From assembly GCA_934230685.1 (NCBI GenBank), contig CAKQFF010000032.1, positions 1 through 14,425 of the forward strand: a stretch of 14,425 nt of DNA, written 5' to 3'. A model generated the notes under the pieces. That model saw only the letters and a list, made by a program, of their open reading frames with translations. It ran no database searches and was not told where the DNA came from. Positions 1 through 6,915 of the stretch are shown piece by piece (within the stretch, counting starts at the first letter, position 1; each line of letters starts with the position of its first letter). The position numbers and the translations under genes are program-made. The DNA is from an uncultured Prevotella sp. Lineage in GTDB: Bacteria; Bacteroidota; Bacteroidia; Bacteroidales; Bacteroidaceae.

Positions 1-402
1 ATCGACCTCTTCATTGGCGGTATCGGTCCTGACGGCCACATCGCTTTCAACGAGCCGGGTTCTTCACTGACATCACGCACACGTCAGAAGACTTTGACTA
101 CAGATACTATCGTAGCTAACTCTCGTTTCTTCGACAACGACGTTAACAAGGTTCCGACAACTGCTCTTACTGTAGGTGTAGGCACAGTAATGTCGGCTCG
201 CGAGGTAATGATTCTCGTAAACGGTCACAACAAGACACGTGCTTTGCAGGCTGCGGTTGAGGGTCCTGTTACTCAGATGTGGACTATCTCTGTACTCCAG
301 CTCCACCAGCACGGTATCATCGTTGCCGACGAGGCTGCCACCGATGAACTCAAGGTTAGCACATACCGCTACTTCAAGGACATCGAGAAGAACAATCTGT
401 AA
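1..402 (+). CDS. nagB: Glucosamine-6-phosphate deaminase, C-terminal half (partial, runs off the left edge)
   Basis: NagB converts glucosamine 6-phosphate to fructose 6-phosphate and ammonia in the cytoplasm, the step that brings amino sugars into glycolysis. Only the last 133 residues are present; the frame is open from base 1 and stops at 400-402. The segment lines up without gaps with E. coli NagB as I recall it, at an offset of 130. The catalytic motif [11 protein letters not shown] is intact: D11, H13 and E18 match E. coli D141, H143 and E148. The allosteric N-acetylglucosamine-6-phosphate site residues are also kept (S21, R28, K30 and Y124, matching S151, R158, K160 and Y254), so allosteric activation is plausible. 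The C-terminus is about three residues shorter than in E. coli. The next gene starts 19 bp downstream on the same strand. Assignment is firm; the N-terminal half cannot be assessed here. Confidence 0.96.
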   Translation: MDLFIGGIGPDGHIAFNEPGSSLTSRTRQKTLTTDTIVANSRFFDNDVNKVPTTALTVGVGTVMSAREVMILVNGHNKTRALQAAVEGPVTQMWTISVLQLHQHGIIVADEAATDELKVSTYRYFKDIEKNNL

Positions 403-421
403 AAATTAAACCCCGTATCAT

Positions 422-1078
422 ATGCACAAAGCATTGAACATAAAGAAAATCTCAGCTGCCCCAGTAGGGGCGGCTGAGATTTGTCGTATATTGGACGAAG
501 CCAATGTGGACTTCGTTTCTGTAGACAACCATTGCTGGGCTGCCGACTATCCCTACAAACCCAAGTTTGAAGTGCGCATGGCTCATAACGGCAACCAGCT
601 GCTCATCAATTACCGCGTGACAGAGGAGTGTGTGCGTGCAGTTGCACCTCATGACGACGGCAATGTATGGGAAGACTCTTGCTGCGAACTTTTCCTCTCG
701 CCTGTAGCCGACGGCACATATTATAATATGGAATGCAACGCCGCTGGAACATTGCTTATAGGTTTTGGTCCTGAAAGAAACAACCGTGAGCGTGCTTCAC
801 AGGAAGTGCTCGACAAGGTAGACCGTTGGTCGTCGATGGGCAGAGCACCATTTGCCGACAAGATGGGCGAACAGACATGGCAGCTTTGTCTTGCTGTGCC
901 CACAACAGCATTCTATCGTCACAACATCGAGTCGTTCGACGGATTGAAGGTTAAGGGTAATGTATATAAGTGTGGCGACATGTTGCCACATCCGCATTTC
1001 CTTTCACTCTTCCCGATAGATTTGCCTAAACCCGACTTCCATCGCCCTGACTTCTTTGGTGGTGTGGAATTTGAGTAG
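422..1078 (+). CDS. CBM9-like carbohydrate-binding domain protein
   Basis: A 218-residue single-domain protein resembling the family 9-like carbohydrate-binding modules that occur as stand-alone proteins in Bacteroidetes. Visible hallmarks are the VWEDSCCELFLSP segment (about residues 82-94), the following YYNMECNAAGTLL strand region (100-112) and the C-terminal PKPDFHRPDFFG motif (202-213). There is no signal peptide or membrane segment, so it is probably cytoplasmic; ligand and role are unknown. The ATG at 422 lies 19 bp after the nagB stop, which suggests co-transcription and perhaps a link to sugar handling, but that is inference. Residues 9-21 are encoded by an almost perfect 16-bp DNA hairpin (447-482), described separately. 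The N-terminal segment looks like part of the fold, so a start downstream of the hairpin is unlikely. An antisense reading of the region gives nothing recognisable. Confidence 0.8.
   Translation: MHKALNIKKISAAPVGAAEICRILDEANVDFVSVDNHCWAADYPYKPKFEVRMAHNGNQLLINYRVTEECVRAVAPHDDGNVWEDSCCELFLSPVADGTYYNMECNAAGTLLIGFGPERNNRERASQEVLDKVDRWSSMGRAPFADKMGEQTWQLCLAVPTTAFYRHNIESFDGLKVKGNVYKCGDMLPHPHFLSLFPIDLPKPDFHRPDFFGGVEFE
447..482 (+). other. 16-bp hairpin inside the 5' coding region of the CBM9-like gene
   Basis: Arms 447-462 and 467-482 are complementary over all 16 positions, with a single G-U pair (T457/G472) and an AGTA tetraloop at 463-466. The upper stem is GC-rich (four consecutive C-G pairs next to the loop) and the arm ends in TTT. 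It lies 45 bp after the nagB stop and 25 bp into the next gene. The geometry resembles an intrinsic terminator or attenuator with a short U tract, but it encodes residues 9-21 of the protein. Function is inferred, not shown. Confidence 0.7.
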
Positions 1079-1088
1079 AATATAAAAA

Positions 1089-1128
1089 ATGTAGGAGGTT
1101 AAGAGAGAAACCCCTCAACCTCCTACAT
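1089..1128. terminator. Bidirectional rho-independent terminator between convergent genes
   Basis: A 12-bp perfect stem (1089-1100 with 1117-1128) can be extended inward by GAG/CTC (1103-1105 with 1114-1116). On the minus strand the stem is followed directly by a T run (complement of 1083-1089), which ends the CDF transporter transcript. On the plus strand a T-rich tract (about 1134-1140) follows after a short gap and ends the CBM9-like gene. The placement between two converging stop codons fits this role. Confidence 0.85.
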
Positions 1129-1140
1129 ACACGTTCTTTT

Positions 1141-2073
1141 TTATTTCTTTGGTTCAATATGAATCATCACAAACGTGTCTTTTCCCAATAACTGTCTTAT
1201 TTCATTCTCCACCTCAGTAGCACGCTTATGCGCTTCGTTCAGCGGCATGTTGCCATCCATACGCACATGCACATCCACCGAAGAACGGTTGCCTATCTTG
1301 CGTGTGCGCATATTGTGAGGGTCGCTAACCTCTGGGCAAGAGAGAATTACTTTGCGTATCTCCTCCTCCACAGGTTCGGGCAAAGAGTTTTCAACAAGTT
1401 CTCCAAGACTCGGACGCAACTGTTCTACAGCAGCATGTATGATAAGAACACTCACGATAAGGGCCGCTATAGGGTCGAGCACAGTCCAATGCTGCCCCAT
1501 GAGCAATGCTCCACCGATACCAATAGCTGTGCCTATTGAGGAGAAGGCATCGCTGCGATGATGCCATGCATTGGCTATAACAGCCTGCGAATTGACGCGT
1601 CGGCCCTCACGTTGTGTGTATTGAAATAGGGCTTCCTTAACAACAATCGACACTATTGCAGCCACAAAAGCAATCCATCCAGGCGACTTCAACTGCTCGC
1701 CATTAAGACATGCCCATATCTGCGTGAGACTGTTCCACATGATTCCAGCACCCACAAACAGCAGCATCAGTCCGATGACGGTAGTGGCAAGAGTCTCATA
1801 CTTGCCATGACCATACTCATGTCCCCTATCCTGCGGTTTGCTTGATATGCGCACGAATGCAATCACTATGAAGTCGGTGATAAGATCGCTAAGCGAATGT
1901 ACGCCATCAGCAATCATAGCCGAACTTCGTCCAAACACACCAGCCAACAGTTTTGCAGTACAAAGCAATACATTTGCAATGGCTCCATAAAGAGTCACGC
2001 GATAGATACGACGCTCTCTTGAGTCGTCTGCCGTGTCAACATTTTTTGGGCACGGCTCATTTTGTAAAACCAT
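1141..2073 (-). CDS. Cation diffusion facilitator (CDF) metal exporter, FieF/ZitB-like
   Basis: A 310-residue inner-membrane cation/proton antiporter of the CDF family that probably exports Zn2+ or a related divalent metal. Six hydrophobic segments are visible (about 24-48, 51-76, 93-116, 131-152, 164-191, 195-219), followed by a cytoplasmic domain. The transport site would be H59 and D63 in TM2 (motif ADGVHSLSD) plus H171 and D175 in TM5 (motif HHRSD). That is an HD-HD arrangement, where E. coli FieF has DD-HD. The linker motif HEYGHGKYE (85-93) matches the FieF segment carrying an interface zinc site. The cytoplasmic zinc residues of FieF have counterparts at H253, H269, H282, H305 and E307. 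The family call is firm; metal specificity is inferred, with HD-HD favouring zinc. The gene is divergent from the helicase gene and ends at the shared terminator. No regulator gene lies beside it. Confidence 0.93.
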   Translation of the reverse strand: MVLQNEPCPKNVDTADDSRERRIYRVTLYGAIANVLLCTAKLLAGVFGRSSAMIADGVHSLSDLITDFIVIAFVRISSKPQDRGHEYGHGKYETLATTVIGLMLLFVGAGIMWNSLTQIWACLNGEQLKSPGWIAFVAAIVSIVVKEALFQYTQREGRRVNSQAVIANAWHHRSDAFSSIGTAIGIGGALLMGQHWTVLDPIAALIVSVLIIHAAVEQLRPSLGELVENSLPEPVEEEIRKVILSCPEVSDPHNMRTRKIGNRSSVDVHVRMDGNMPLNEAHKRATEVENEIRQLLGKDTFVMIHIEPKK

Positions 2074-2137
2074 AATGCCTTTCTTTGATATTAATTCATA
2101 ATGTTATGTTCTTTCTACTTATATAAATGAGCGATTG

Positions 2138-2145
2138 CAAAAGTA
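2138..2145 (-). promoter_or_regulatory. Candidate -7 promoter element for the CDF gene
   Basis: The minus strand reads TACTTTTG, a full match to the Bacteroidetes -7 consensus TAnnTTTG, 65 bp upstream of the CDF start. No convincing -33 TTTG element sits 19-21 bp further upstream. Confidence 0.5.
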
Positions 2146-2188
2146 TATATTATTTTCGAATACAGTAGGCTTTTTAAGTTATTTTTAG

Positions 2189-2196
2189 TAATTTCG
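2189..2196 (+). promoter_or_regulatory. Candidate -7 promoter element for the helicase-exonuclease gene
   Basis: The plus strand reads TAATTTCG, one base off TAnnTTTG, 32 bp upstream of the helicase ATG. It follows a T-rich run and is succeeded by CAAC. No clear -33 element is visible. The divergent CDF promoter lies about 45 bp away, so the two promoters share a compact intergenic region. Confidence 0.4.
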
Positions 2197-2228
2197 CAAC
2201 CTAACCATTTTAGAAAAGAAAAGCGACA

Positions 2229-5006
2229 ATGACCGACAGCACATTCACCCCCGATCCCTATCAGCAAGAAGTGATCTACGCCCGTGGCGGATTCCATCTT
2301 GTGCTTGCCCCTCCGGGATGCGGCAAGACACAGATACTCACCGAGCGCATACGCCATGCCCATAACGCTGAGGGCATAGCCTATGCCGACATGCTATGCC
2401 TCACATTCACCAACCGTGCAGCAAGAGGCATGGTAGAACGCATACACAACAATATCTCCGACGATGCCGTGGGCGATGTTTTTGTTGGCAATGTGCATAG
2501 ATTCTGCTCCAAATTTCTTTTCTCCAACGCTCTTGTGGCGGCTGAGTCGAGTGTCATCGACGAGGACGACGCCATCTCTATCATTGCCCGTTATCTATGT
2601 GACGACGAATATACCGTGATGTGCAATCCTAACCGTCGCCGCGAATACAGCAATATCCTGCATCTTGAAAGCATGATGCACCAGATACGCCACAATCACC
2701 CCAAAGCCATACGTGTGCATCCCGACTGCATCAACGCCAATGACATTGCAGCCATGCGCCGCATCTGCGAGGTTATAAAACGGCCTTTCGACGCTGCCGC
2801 AATGATTGACATCTACGAGAATGTGGACGCTTACCGCGACCTCACACAATCGGACACATGCGACTATGGCGACAGACAAATCATAATGAAACTACTTCAG
2901 AAGATGTCGCTTGCACGTCATTACCAGCTCTATAAGCGCCAAAACCATCTGCTCGACTTCCACGACCTGCTTGTGCAGACATATGACGCACTGGTGTCCG
3001 ACAGCAAGCAAACACAATACAAGCGTTATCCTTGGGTGCAAGTGGACGAGGTGCAGGACCTTAACCCCTTGCAGATGTCTATCATCAAGCTGCTCACAGC
3101 ACGTCCGTTCCACACTGTGATATTCCTTGGCGACGAGCAACAGGCCATATTCTCGTTTATGGGGGCCAAGCTCGACGCTCTCTCTGCATTGAAGCAACAA
3201 CCTAAGTGTCAGCTTCATCACCTGTCGGTGAACCACCGCTCACCTAAATATCTTCTCGACATATTCAACACCTATGCCGCCGAAGTGCTGAAGATTGACC
3301 CCGCGCTATTGCCAGAGGTGGGCAAGGAGCATCCGCAGAATATATTAGGCAATGAACTGAAAATAATCTGCAGCGAGACATACGAGCAGGAGGTGCGCGA
3401 TTGCGTGCAGTTTGCCAACATGCTGAGCAACAACTTCCCTGAATCAACCACAGCCATTGTGGTCAACTCCAACCGTGATGCCGAGGTTATAAGCGACGAA
3501 CTTACCCTGCGTGACATAGGACATTTCAAGGTGTCGGGCACCGACCTTTTCTCTTTACCAGAAGTGAAACTGCTGCTTGCACATCTTGGTGTGCTCAACA
3601 ACGAGTTCAGTTTTATGTCGTGGGCAAGGCTCATGAAGGGACTGCATGTGTATGAGAACAATGCTGCCGCCCGCAATTTTGTGCGCCAGTTGTTCGACCA
3701 TGCCATCATGCCGTCCGACCTCTTGCGTTTCGACGATACCACATACATCCAGAAATTCATCCACAGCTACGAGAATGATACTATCGTTGTGTTCGACACA
3801 GAGACTACCGGGCTAAATGTCTTTGAGGACGACATACTGCAAATTGCCGCTGTTAAGGTGCGCAATGGCGTGGTAGTGCCAGATTCTGATTTTACTTTAT
3901 ACATCGAGACCGACAAACCTATCCCTACCATGCTCGGCGACATAGTGAATCCGATAATAGAAGAACGCCGCCACCACAAGCTTCTCTCTCATGACGATGC
4001 CTTGCGACAGTTTATGGCTTACGCCGAAGGCTGCACCCTGCTCGGCCATAATGCCGACTACGACTATCACATCCTCGACTTCAACTTGCGACGCTATGCT
4101 CCCGAGACAAGTCTTGCAGACAGCCATCCCTCTCACCTCGACTCTCTGCGCCTTGTGCGTCTGCTGCATCCCGAACTAATGGAGCACAAGCTAAAGTATC
4201 TGCTTAGCGTCCTCGGACTCGAAGGCACAAACTCTCATCTTGCCGACGACGACGTGAACGCCACCCGCAACGTGGTGGTGCATTGCTATAATATGGCTAA
4301 AGACAAGGTTGAGGAACAGAATAATTTCTTGGGCGACAGCCGTGTGCGGCTGCGTGTGGAAACGCTGCGAAAGAACTATAGGGACATGTATATGGAGGCA
4401 ATAAATTCCATGTACGTAAGGGAAGAACGAACAATGAAGAGTGAAGAACTTTGTGGTGATAATGAAGATAAAGGAGCATTGGTGAGGGAATTGCGACGCT
4501 TCTATGATTATCTGCTGGCAAAAGGATTTACAGTAGAGATTGATGGACTGCGCTTTATCTTGGCTTATCTTTCTGGCGATATGATTGACGCGTCGAAGGA
4601 ACCGTCGCTATACGAACAGCTATGCAACCATACAATGGAGATAAGCACACTGAAGGAAGCTGACCTCTGTGGCAGCAGAAGCATCAACGAGCGCATATTC
4701 GTAACTACCATACACAAGGCAAAGGGTCTGGAGTTTGACAATGTGATTGTGTTCGACGCTGTGGATGGACGTATGCCCAACTACTACAGTCGCAACAATC
4801 CTCGTCAGATTGCAGAGGATGCCCGAAAGTTCTATGTGGCACTGTCTCGTGCAAAGCAACGTCTGTACGTCTCGCAATGCATTCAGCGCTTAGACTATCA
4901 TAATGTGCCACACGAAGTGCATCTCACACCATTCATGCGTCCGATATCGAAATACTTCAAGGAAGAGAGATTTGGAGACGAAGTTTTAAAACAAACCACA
5001 TTATAA
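2229..5006 (+). CDS. UvrD/Rep-type superfamily 1A helicase with an inserted DnaQ-like 3'-5' exonuclease domain
   Basis: A 925-residue predicted ATP-dependent 3'-5' DNA helicase that also carries a nuclease. Helicase motifs appear in order: Q motif around Y11-Q13, Walker A APPGCGKT (27-34), Ia LTFTNRAARGM (58-68), motif II DEVQD (273-277), motif III GDEQQAIF (301-308), motif IV NHRS (335-338), motif V TTIHKAKGLEF (826-836) and motif VI YVALSRAKQR (869-878). Between IV and V, at about 517-690, lies a complete DEDDh exonuclease: ExoI FDTETTGL with D523 and E525, ExoII GHNADYDYHILD with D610, and ExoIII H670 and D675. UvrD/Rep place their regulatory 2B domain in the same interval. A repair or recombination role is inferred. 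After the exonuclease, codons shift from C-ending toward A/T-ending (about 4380-4860), with a charged linker near residues 727-750. No partner genes adjoin it. The ATG at 2229 places the Q motif correctly. Confidence 0.9.
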   Translation: MTDSTFTPDPYQQEVIYARGGFHLVLAPPGCGKTQILTERIRHAHNAEGIAYADMLCLTFTNRAARGMVERIHNNISDDAVGDVFVGNVHRFCSKFLFSNALVAAESSVIDEDDAISIIARYLCDDEYTVMCNPNRRREYSNILHLESMMHQIRHNHPKAIRVHPDCINANDIAAMRRICEVIKRPFDAAAMIDIYENVDAYRDLTQSDTCDYGDRQIIMKLLQKMSLARHYQLYKRQNHLLDFHDLLVQTYDALVSDSKQTQYKRYPWVQVDEVQDLNPLQMSIIKLLTARPFHTVIFLGDEQQAIFSFMGAKLDALSALKQQPKCQLHHLSVNHRSPKYLLDIFNTYAAEVLKIDPALLPEVGKEHPQNILGNELKIICSETYEQEVRDCVQFANMLSNNFPESTTAIVVNSNRDAEVISDELTLRDIGHFKVSGTDLFSLPEVKLLLAHLGVLNNEFSFMSWARLMKGLHVYENNAAARNFVRQLFDHAIMPSDLLRFDDTTYIQKFIHSYENDTIVVFDTETTGLNVFEDDILQIAAVKVRNGVVVPDSDFTLYIETDKPIPTMLGDIVNPIIEERRHHKLLSHDDALRQFMAYAEGCTLLGHNADYDYHILDFNLRRYAPETSLADSHPSHLDSLRLVRLLHPELMEHKLKYLLSVLGLEGTNSHLADDDVNATRNVVVHCYNMAKDKVEEQNNFLGDSRVRLRVETLRKNYRDMYMEAINSMYVREERTMKSEELCGDNEDKGALVRELRRFYDYLLAKGFTVEIDGLRFILAYLSGDMIDASKEPSLYEQLCNHTMEISTLKEADLCGSRSINERIFVTTIHKAKGLEFDNVIVFDAVDGRMPNYYSRNNPRQIAEDARKFYVALSRAKQRLYVSQCIQRLDYHNVPHEVHLTPFMRPISKYFKEERFGDEVLKQTTL

Positions 5007-5041
5007 TATAATTATATGTAGCAACATATTCATTTTTTTTG

Positions 5042-5049
5042 TAATTTTA
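5042..5049 (+). promoter_or_regulatory. Weak candidate -7 element for the TPR/HTH gene
   Basis: TAATTTTA differs from TAnnTTTG only at the last base, sits directly after an eight-T run and a G, and lies 39 bp upstream of the ATG at 5089. It resembles the element upstream of the helicase gene. A -33 element is not evident. Confidence 0.3.
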
Positions 5050-5088
5050 CAGCCGCAAACCTAAAAAAGCAAATGAAACTAAAAACAA

Positions 5089-6828
5089 ATGAAATCTACA
5101 AGACAAAACAATGCTGTATATACAAGACAAAATAAAGTAATATATAATTGTATACATCATGTCGCAATGACAGTTGCCTTGCTCTGGCTGACCGTCTGTC
5201 CTGTCAAGGCTGCCGTCCACCCTACTGCAGCCTCGATAGACTCCCTACTCCACTGCATAGACACAGCTATTGAGCATAGCGAACAATATGTACATAAGAA
5301 GATGGATCGTATAGACTATCTTAAGTCGGAGATTGACCAGGCAGAAACTCTGTCGGCCAAATACGAGCTGACCTACCAGATTTATATAGAATATCTGCCA
5401 TTCATCAACGACTCGGCAATAGTCTATCTTGAGCGATGCTCAGAGATAGCCCAACAAATGGGCGACAACTCCAAGAAAGGAGCATGTCTGTCGCTCATTG
5501 CCCTTAGCTGCTCGAATGCAGGAATGTATATTGAGTCAGAGGCTATACTGAAGGACATCAACCCAAGTAGCCTGCACGACATTGACCTTGGACTATACTA
5601 TTATGCCTACGGTCATCTGTCTGGCGAGCTGGCATATTACGGCAAGTTTAAGGACATGCGCAAGAAATATGCCGAATCTTCAATGGAAAACTTCATGCTC
5701 GCACAGCAGAACCTGCCACATAGCCATAAATATTACAACCAATGTCGCGAGATGATGGCTCAAAACCAAAGCGACTTCAAGCAATCGCTCGCCATCAACA
5801 ACGAATGGATAGCACAAGCGAAGCCTGGCTCTACAGAATATGCACTTGTCTCGTTCTATCGATATTTAGACTATAAAGCATTGGGCGACTCCATACAGGC
5901 GATGTACTGGCTTGGCGAGTCTGTCCTGTCAGACATAAGAAATGCCGTGATGGACCAAGGATCATTGTGGGAGATGGCAAACTTGCTCATGGCAAAGGGC
6001 GACATCGACCGTTCCTACAGATATATATGCTTCACTTCGGACTGCGCCGACCGCTTTGGCTCACGCCAACGCCTGTCGCGCATCTCGCCCCTGTTGTCGC
6101 ACATTGCCAAACAATACAAGACAAATGAAGAGAAGTCAAACCGCTCGCTGTGCTACACAATAGTAGCCATAAGCCTGCTTTCTGTGCTGCTGCTCGCGGC
6201 ATTGGTCTACGTTTACCGCAAGCGCAACCAGCTCGCCATAACACGTGACCAACTCGCCAAGTCAAACGAGCAGCTAATGGATTCAAACGAGCAACTGTCA
6301 TCACTCAACTCTCAGCTCGCCATACTCAACATTCAGTTGTCCGAGGCCAACCGTGTGAAGGACGAATACGTGGGACGTTTCCTCCGACTGTGCTCTGTGT
6401 ATATCGACAAACTTGAGGACATACGCAAGAAGGTGATAAAACGAGTGAAGAACAAGCAGTTTGCCGAACTTGCCGAACTCACACGCTCTGCCGACTTCAC
6501 AAGCAAGGAGACCAACGAGCTATACGAGAACTTCGACAACGCATTCCTGCAACTGTTCCCTTCCTTTGTCGACGAATTCAACGCGCTGTTGAAACCAGAG
6601 AACCGCATTATGCCACCCGACAACAAGTCGCTCAACACCATAATACGCATTTTCGCCCTTATCCGACTCGGCATAACCGACAGCAGCAAGATTGCAGAAT
6701 TTCTGCACTACAGCGTCAACACAATATACAATTACAGGGCAAACATCAAGAACGGAGCCATATGCGACCGTACGGAGTTTGAGGACAGAGTAAGGCAGAT
6801 AGGTATGCCAAATGCAAAAAATACATAG
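5089..6828 (+). CDS. Membrane-anchored TPR/coiled-coil protein with C-terminal HTH (DUF6377-type regulator)
   Basis: A 579-residue protein with the architecture of Bacteroidetes regulators annotated as DUF6377. A hydrophobic signal-like segment (about 22-42, possible cleavage after VKA) precedes a helical, TPR-like region (about 50-340), one membrane span (354-376) and a long coiled coil rich in SNEQL/LNSQL heptads (380-425). At the end is a helical region with a helix-turn-helix resembling LuxR-type DNA-binding domains (about 515-565; core DSSKIAEFLHYSVNTIYNYR). The layout implies an external sensor part and a cytoplasmic DNA-binding end, like a one-component transmembrane regulator; signal and targets are unknown. 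There is no histidine kinase or receiver domain. Residues 4-19 come from a 24-bp tandem duplication (TRQNNAVY / TRQNKVIY). The unusually long n-region leaves M27 (5167) as an alternative start. The gene is monocistronic by context. Confidence 0.78.
   Translation: MKSTRQNNAVYTRQNKVIYNCIHHVAMTVALLWLTVCPVKAAVHPTAASIDSLLHCIDTAIEHSEQYVHKKMDRIDYLKSEIDQAETLSAKYELTYQIYIEYLPFINDSAIVYLERCSEIAQQMGDNSKKGACLSLIALSCSNAGMYIESEAILKDINPSSLHDIDLGLYYYAYGHLSGELAYYGKFKDMRKKYAESSMENFMLAQQNLPHSHKYYNQCREMMAQNQSDFKQSLAINNEWIAQAKPGSTEYALVSFYRYLDYKALGDSIQAMYWLGESVLSDIRNAVMDQGSLWEMANLLMAKGDIDRSYRYICFTSDCADRFGSRQRLSRISPLLSHIAKQYKTNEEKSNRSLCYTIVAISLLSVLLLAALVYVYRKRNQLAITRDQLAKSNEQLMDSNEQLSSLNSQLAILNIQLSEANRVKDEYVGRFLRLCSVYIDKLEDIRKKVIKRVKNKQFAELAELTRSADFTSKETNELYENFDNAFLQLFPSFVDEFNALLKPENRIMPPDNKSLNTIIRIFALIRLGITDSSKIAEFLHYSVNTIYNYRANIKNGAICDRTEFEDRVRQIGMPNAKNT
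5097..5144 (+). repeat. 24-bp tandem duplication in the 5' coding end of the TPR/HTH gene
   Basis: Copies 5097-5120 and 5121-5144 share the 12-base start TACAAGACAAAA and a TATA end, with a few differences between. Being 24 bp, the duplication keeps frame and repeats eight codons in the region before the signal segment. It begins inside the third codon. Confidence 0.75.
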
Positions 6829-6835
6829 CTTAAAG

Positions 6836-6866
6836 TTGTGTGTATCAAGGAAAATACTTAATTTTG
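6836..6866 (+). promoter_or_regulatory. Bacteroidetes-type promoter of hflX
   Basis: The -7 element TAATTTTG (6859-6866) matches TAnnTTTG completely. A -33 TTG (6836-6838) lies exactly 20 bp upstream of it, the expected spacing. Transcription would start near 6873, leaving a leader of about 40 nt before the ATG at 6916. That leader contains the palindrome at 6890-6905. Confidence 0.65.
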
Positions 6867-6889
6867 TATCAAATTGGCGCATTAGCCGC

Positions 6890-6905
6890 ATAAATACGTA
6901 TTTAT
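6890..6905. promoter_or_regulatory. 16-bp perfect palindrome just upstream of the hflX start
   Basis: ATAAATACGTATTTAT is identical to its own reverse complement and ends 10 bp before the hflX ATG, downstream of the predicted transcription start. It could be a protein-binding operator or a weak A/U-rich leader hairpin with a 4-nt loop. Function is unproven. Confidence 0.4.
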
Positions 6906-6915
6906 AAGTTATTGA

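Noticed and set aside
94..402. Separate small gene starting at the internal ATG at 94
   Set aside because: It is simply the in-frame C-terminal part of nagB, whose frame is open from base 1 and includes the catalytic motif.
3272..3760. Minus-strand open frame of 162 codons inside the helicase gene
   Set aside because: The helicase frame is continuous here between motif IV and the exonuclease domain, and the antisense product resembles no known family.
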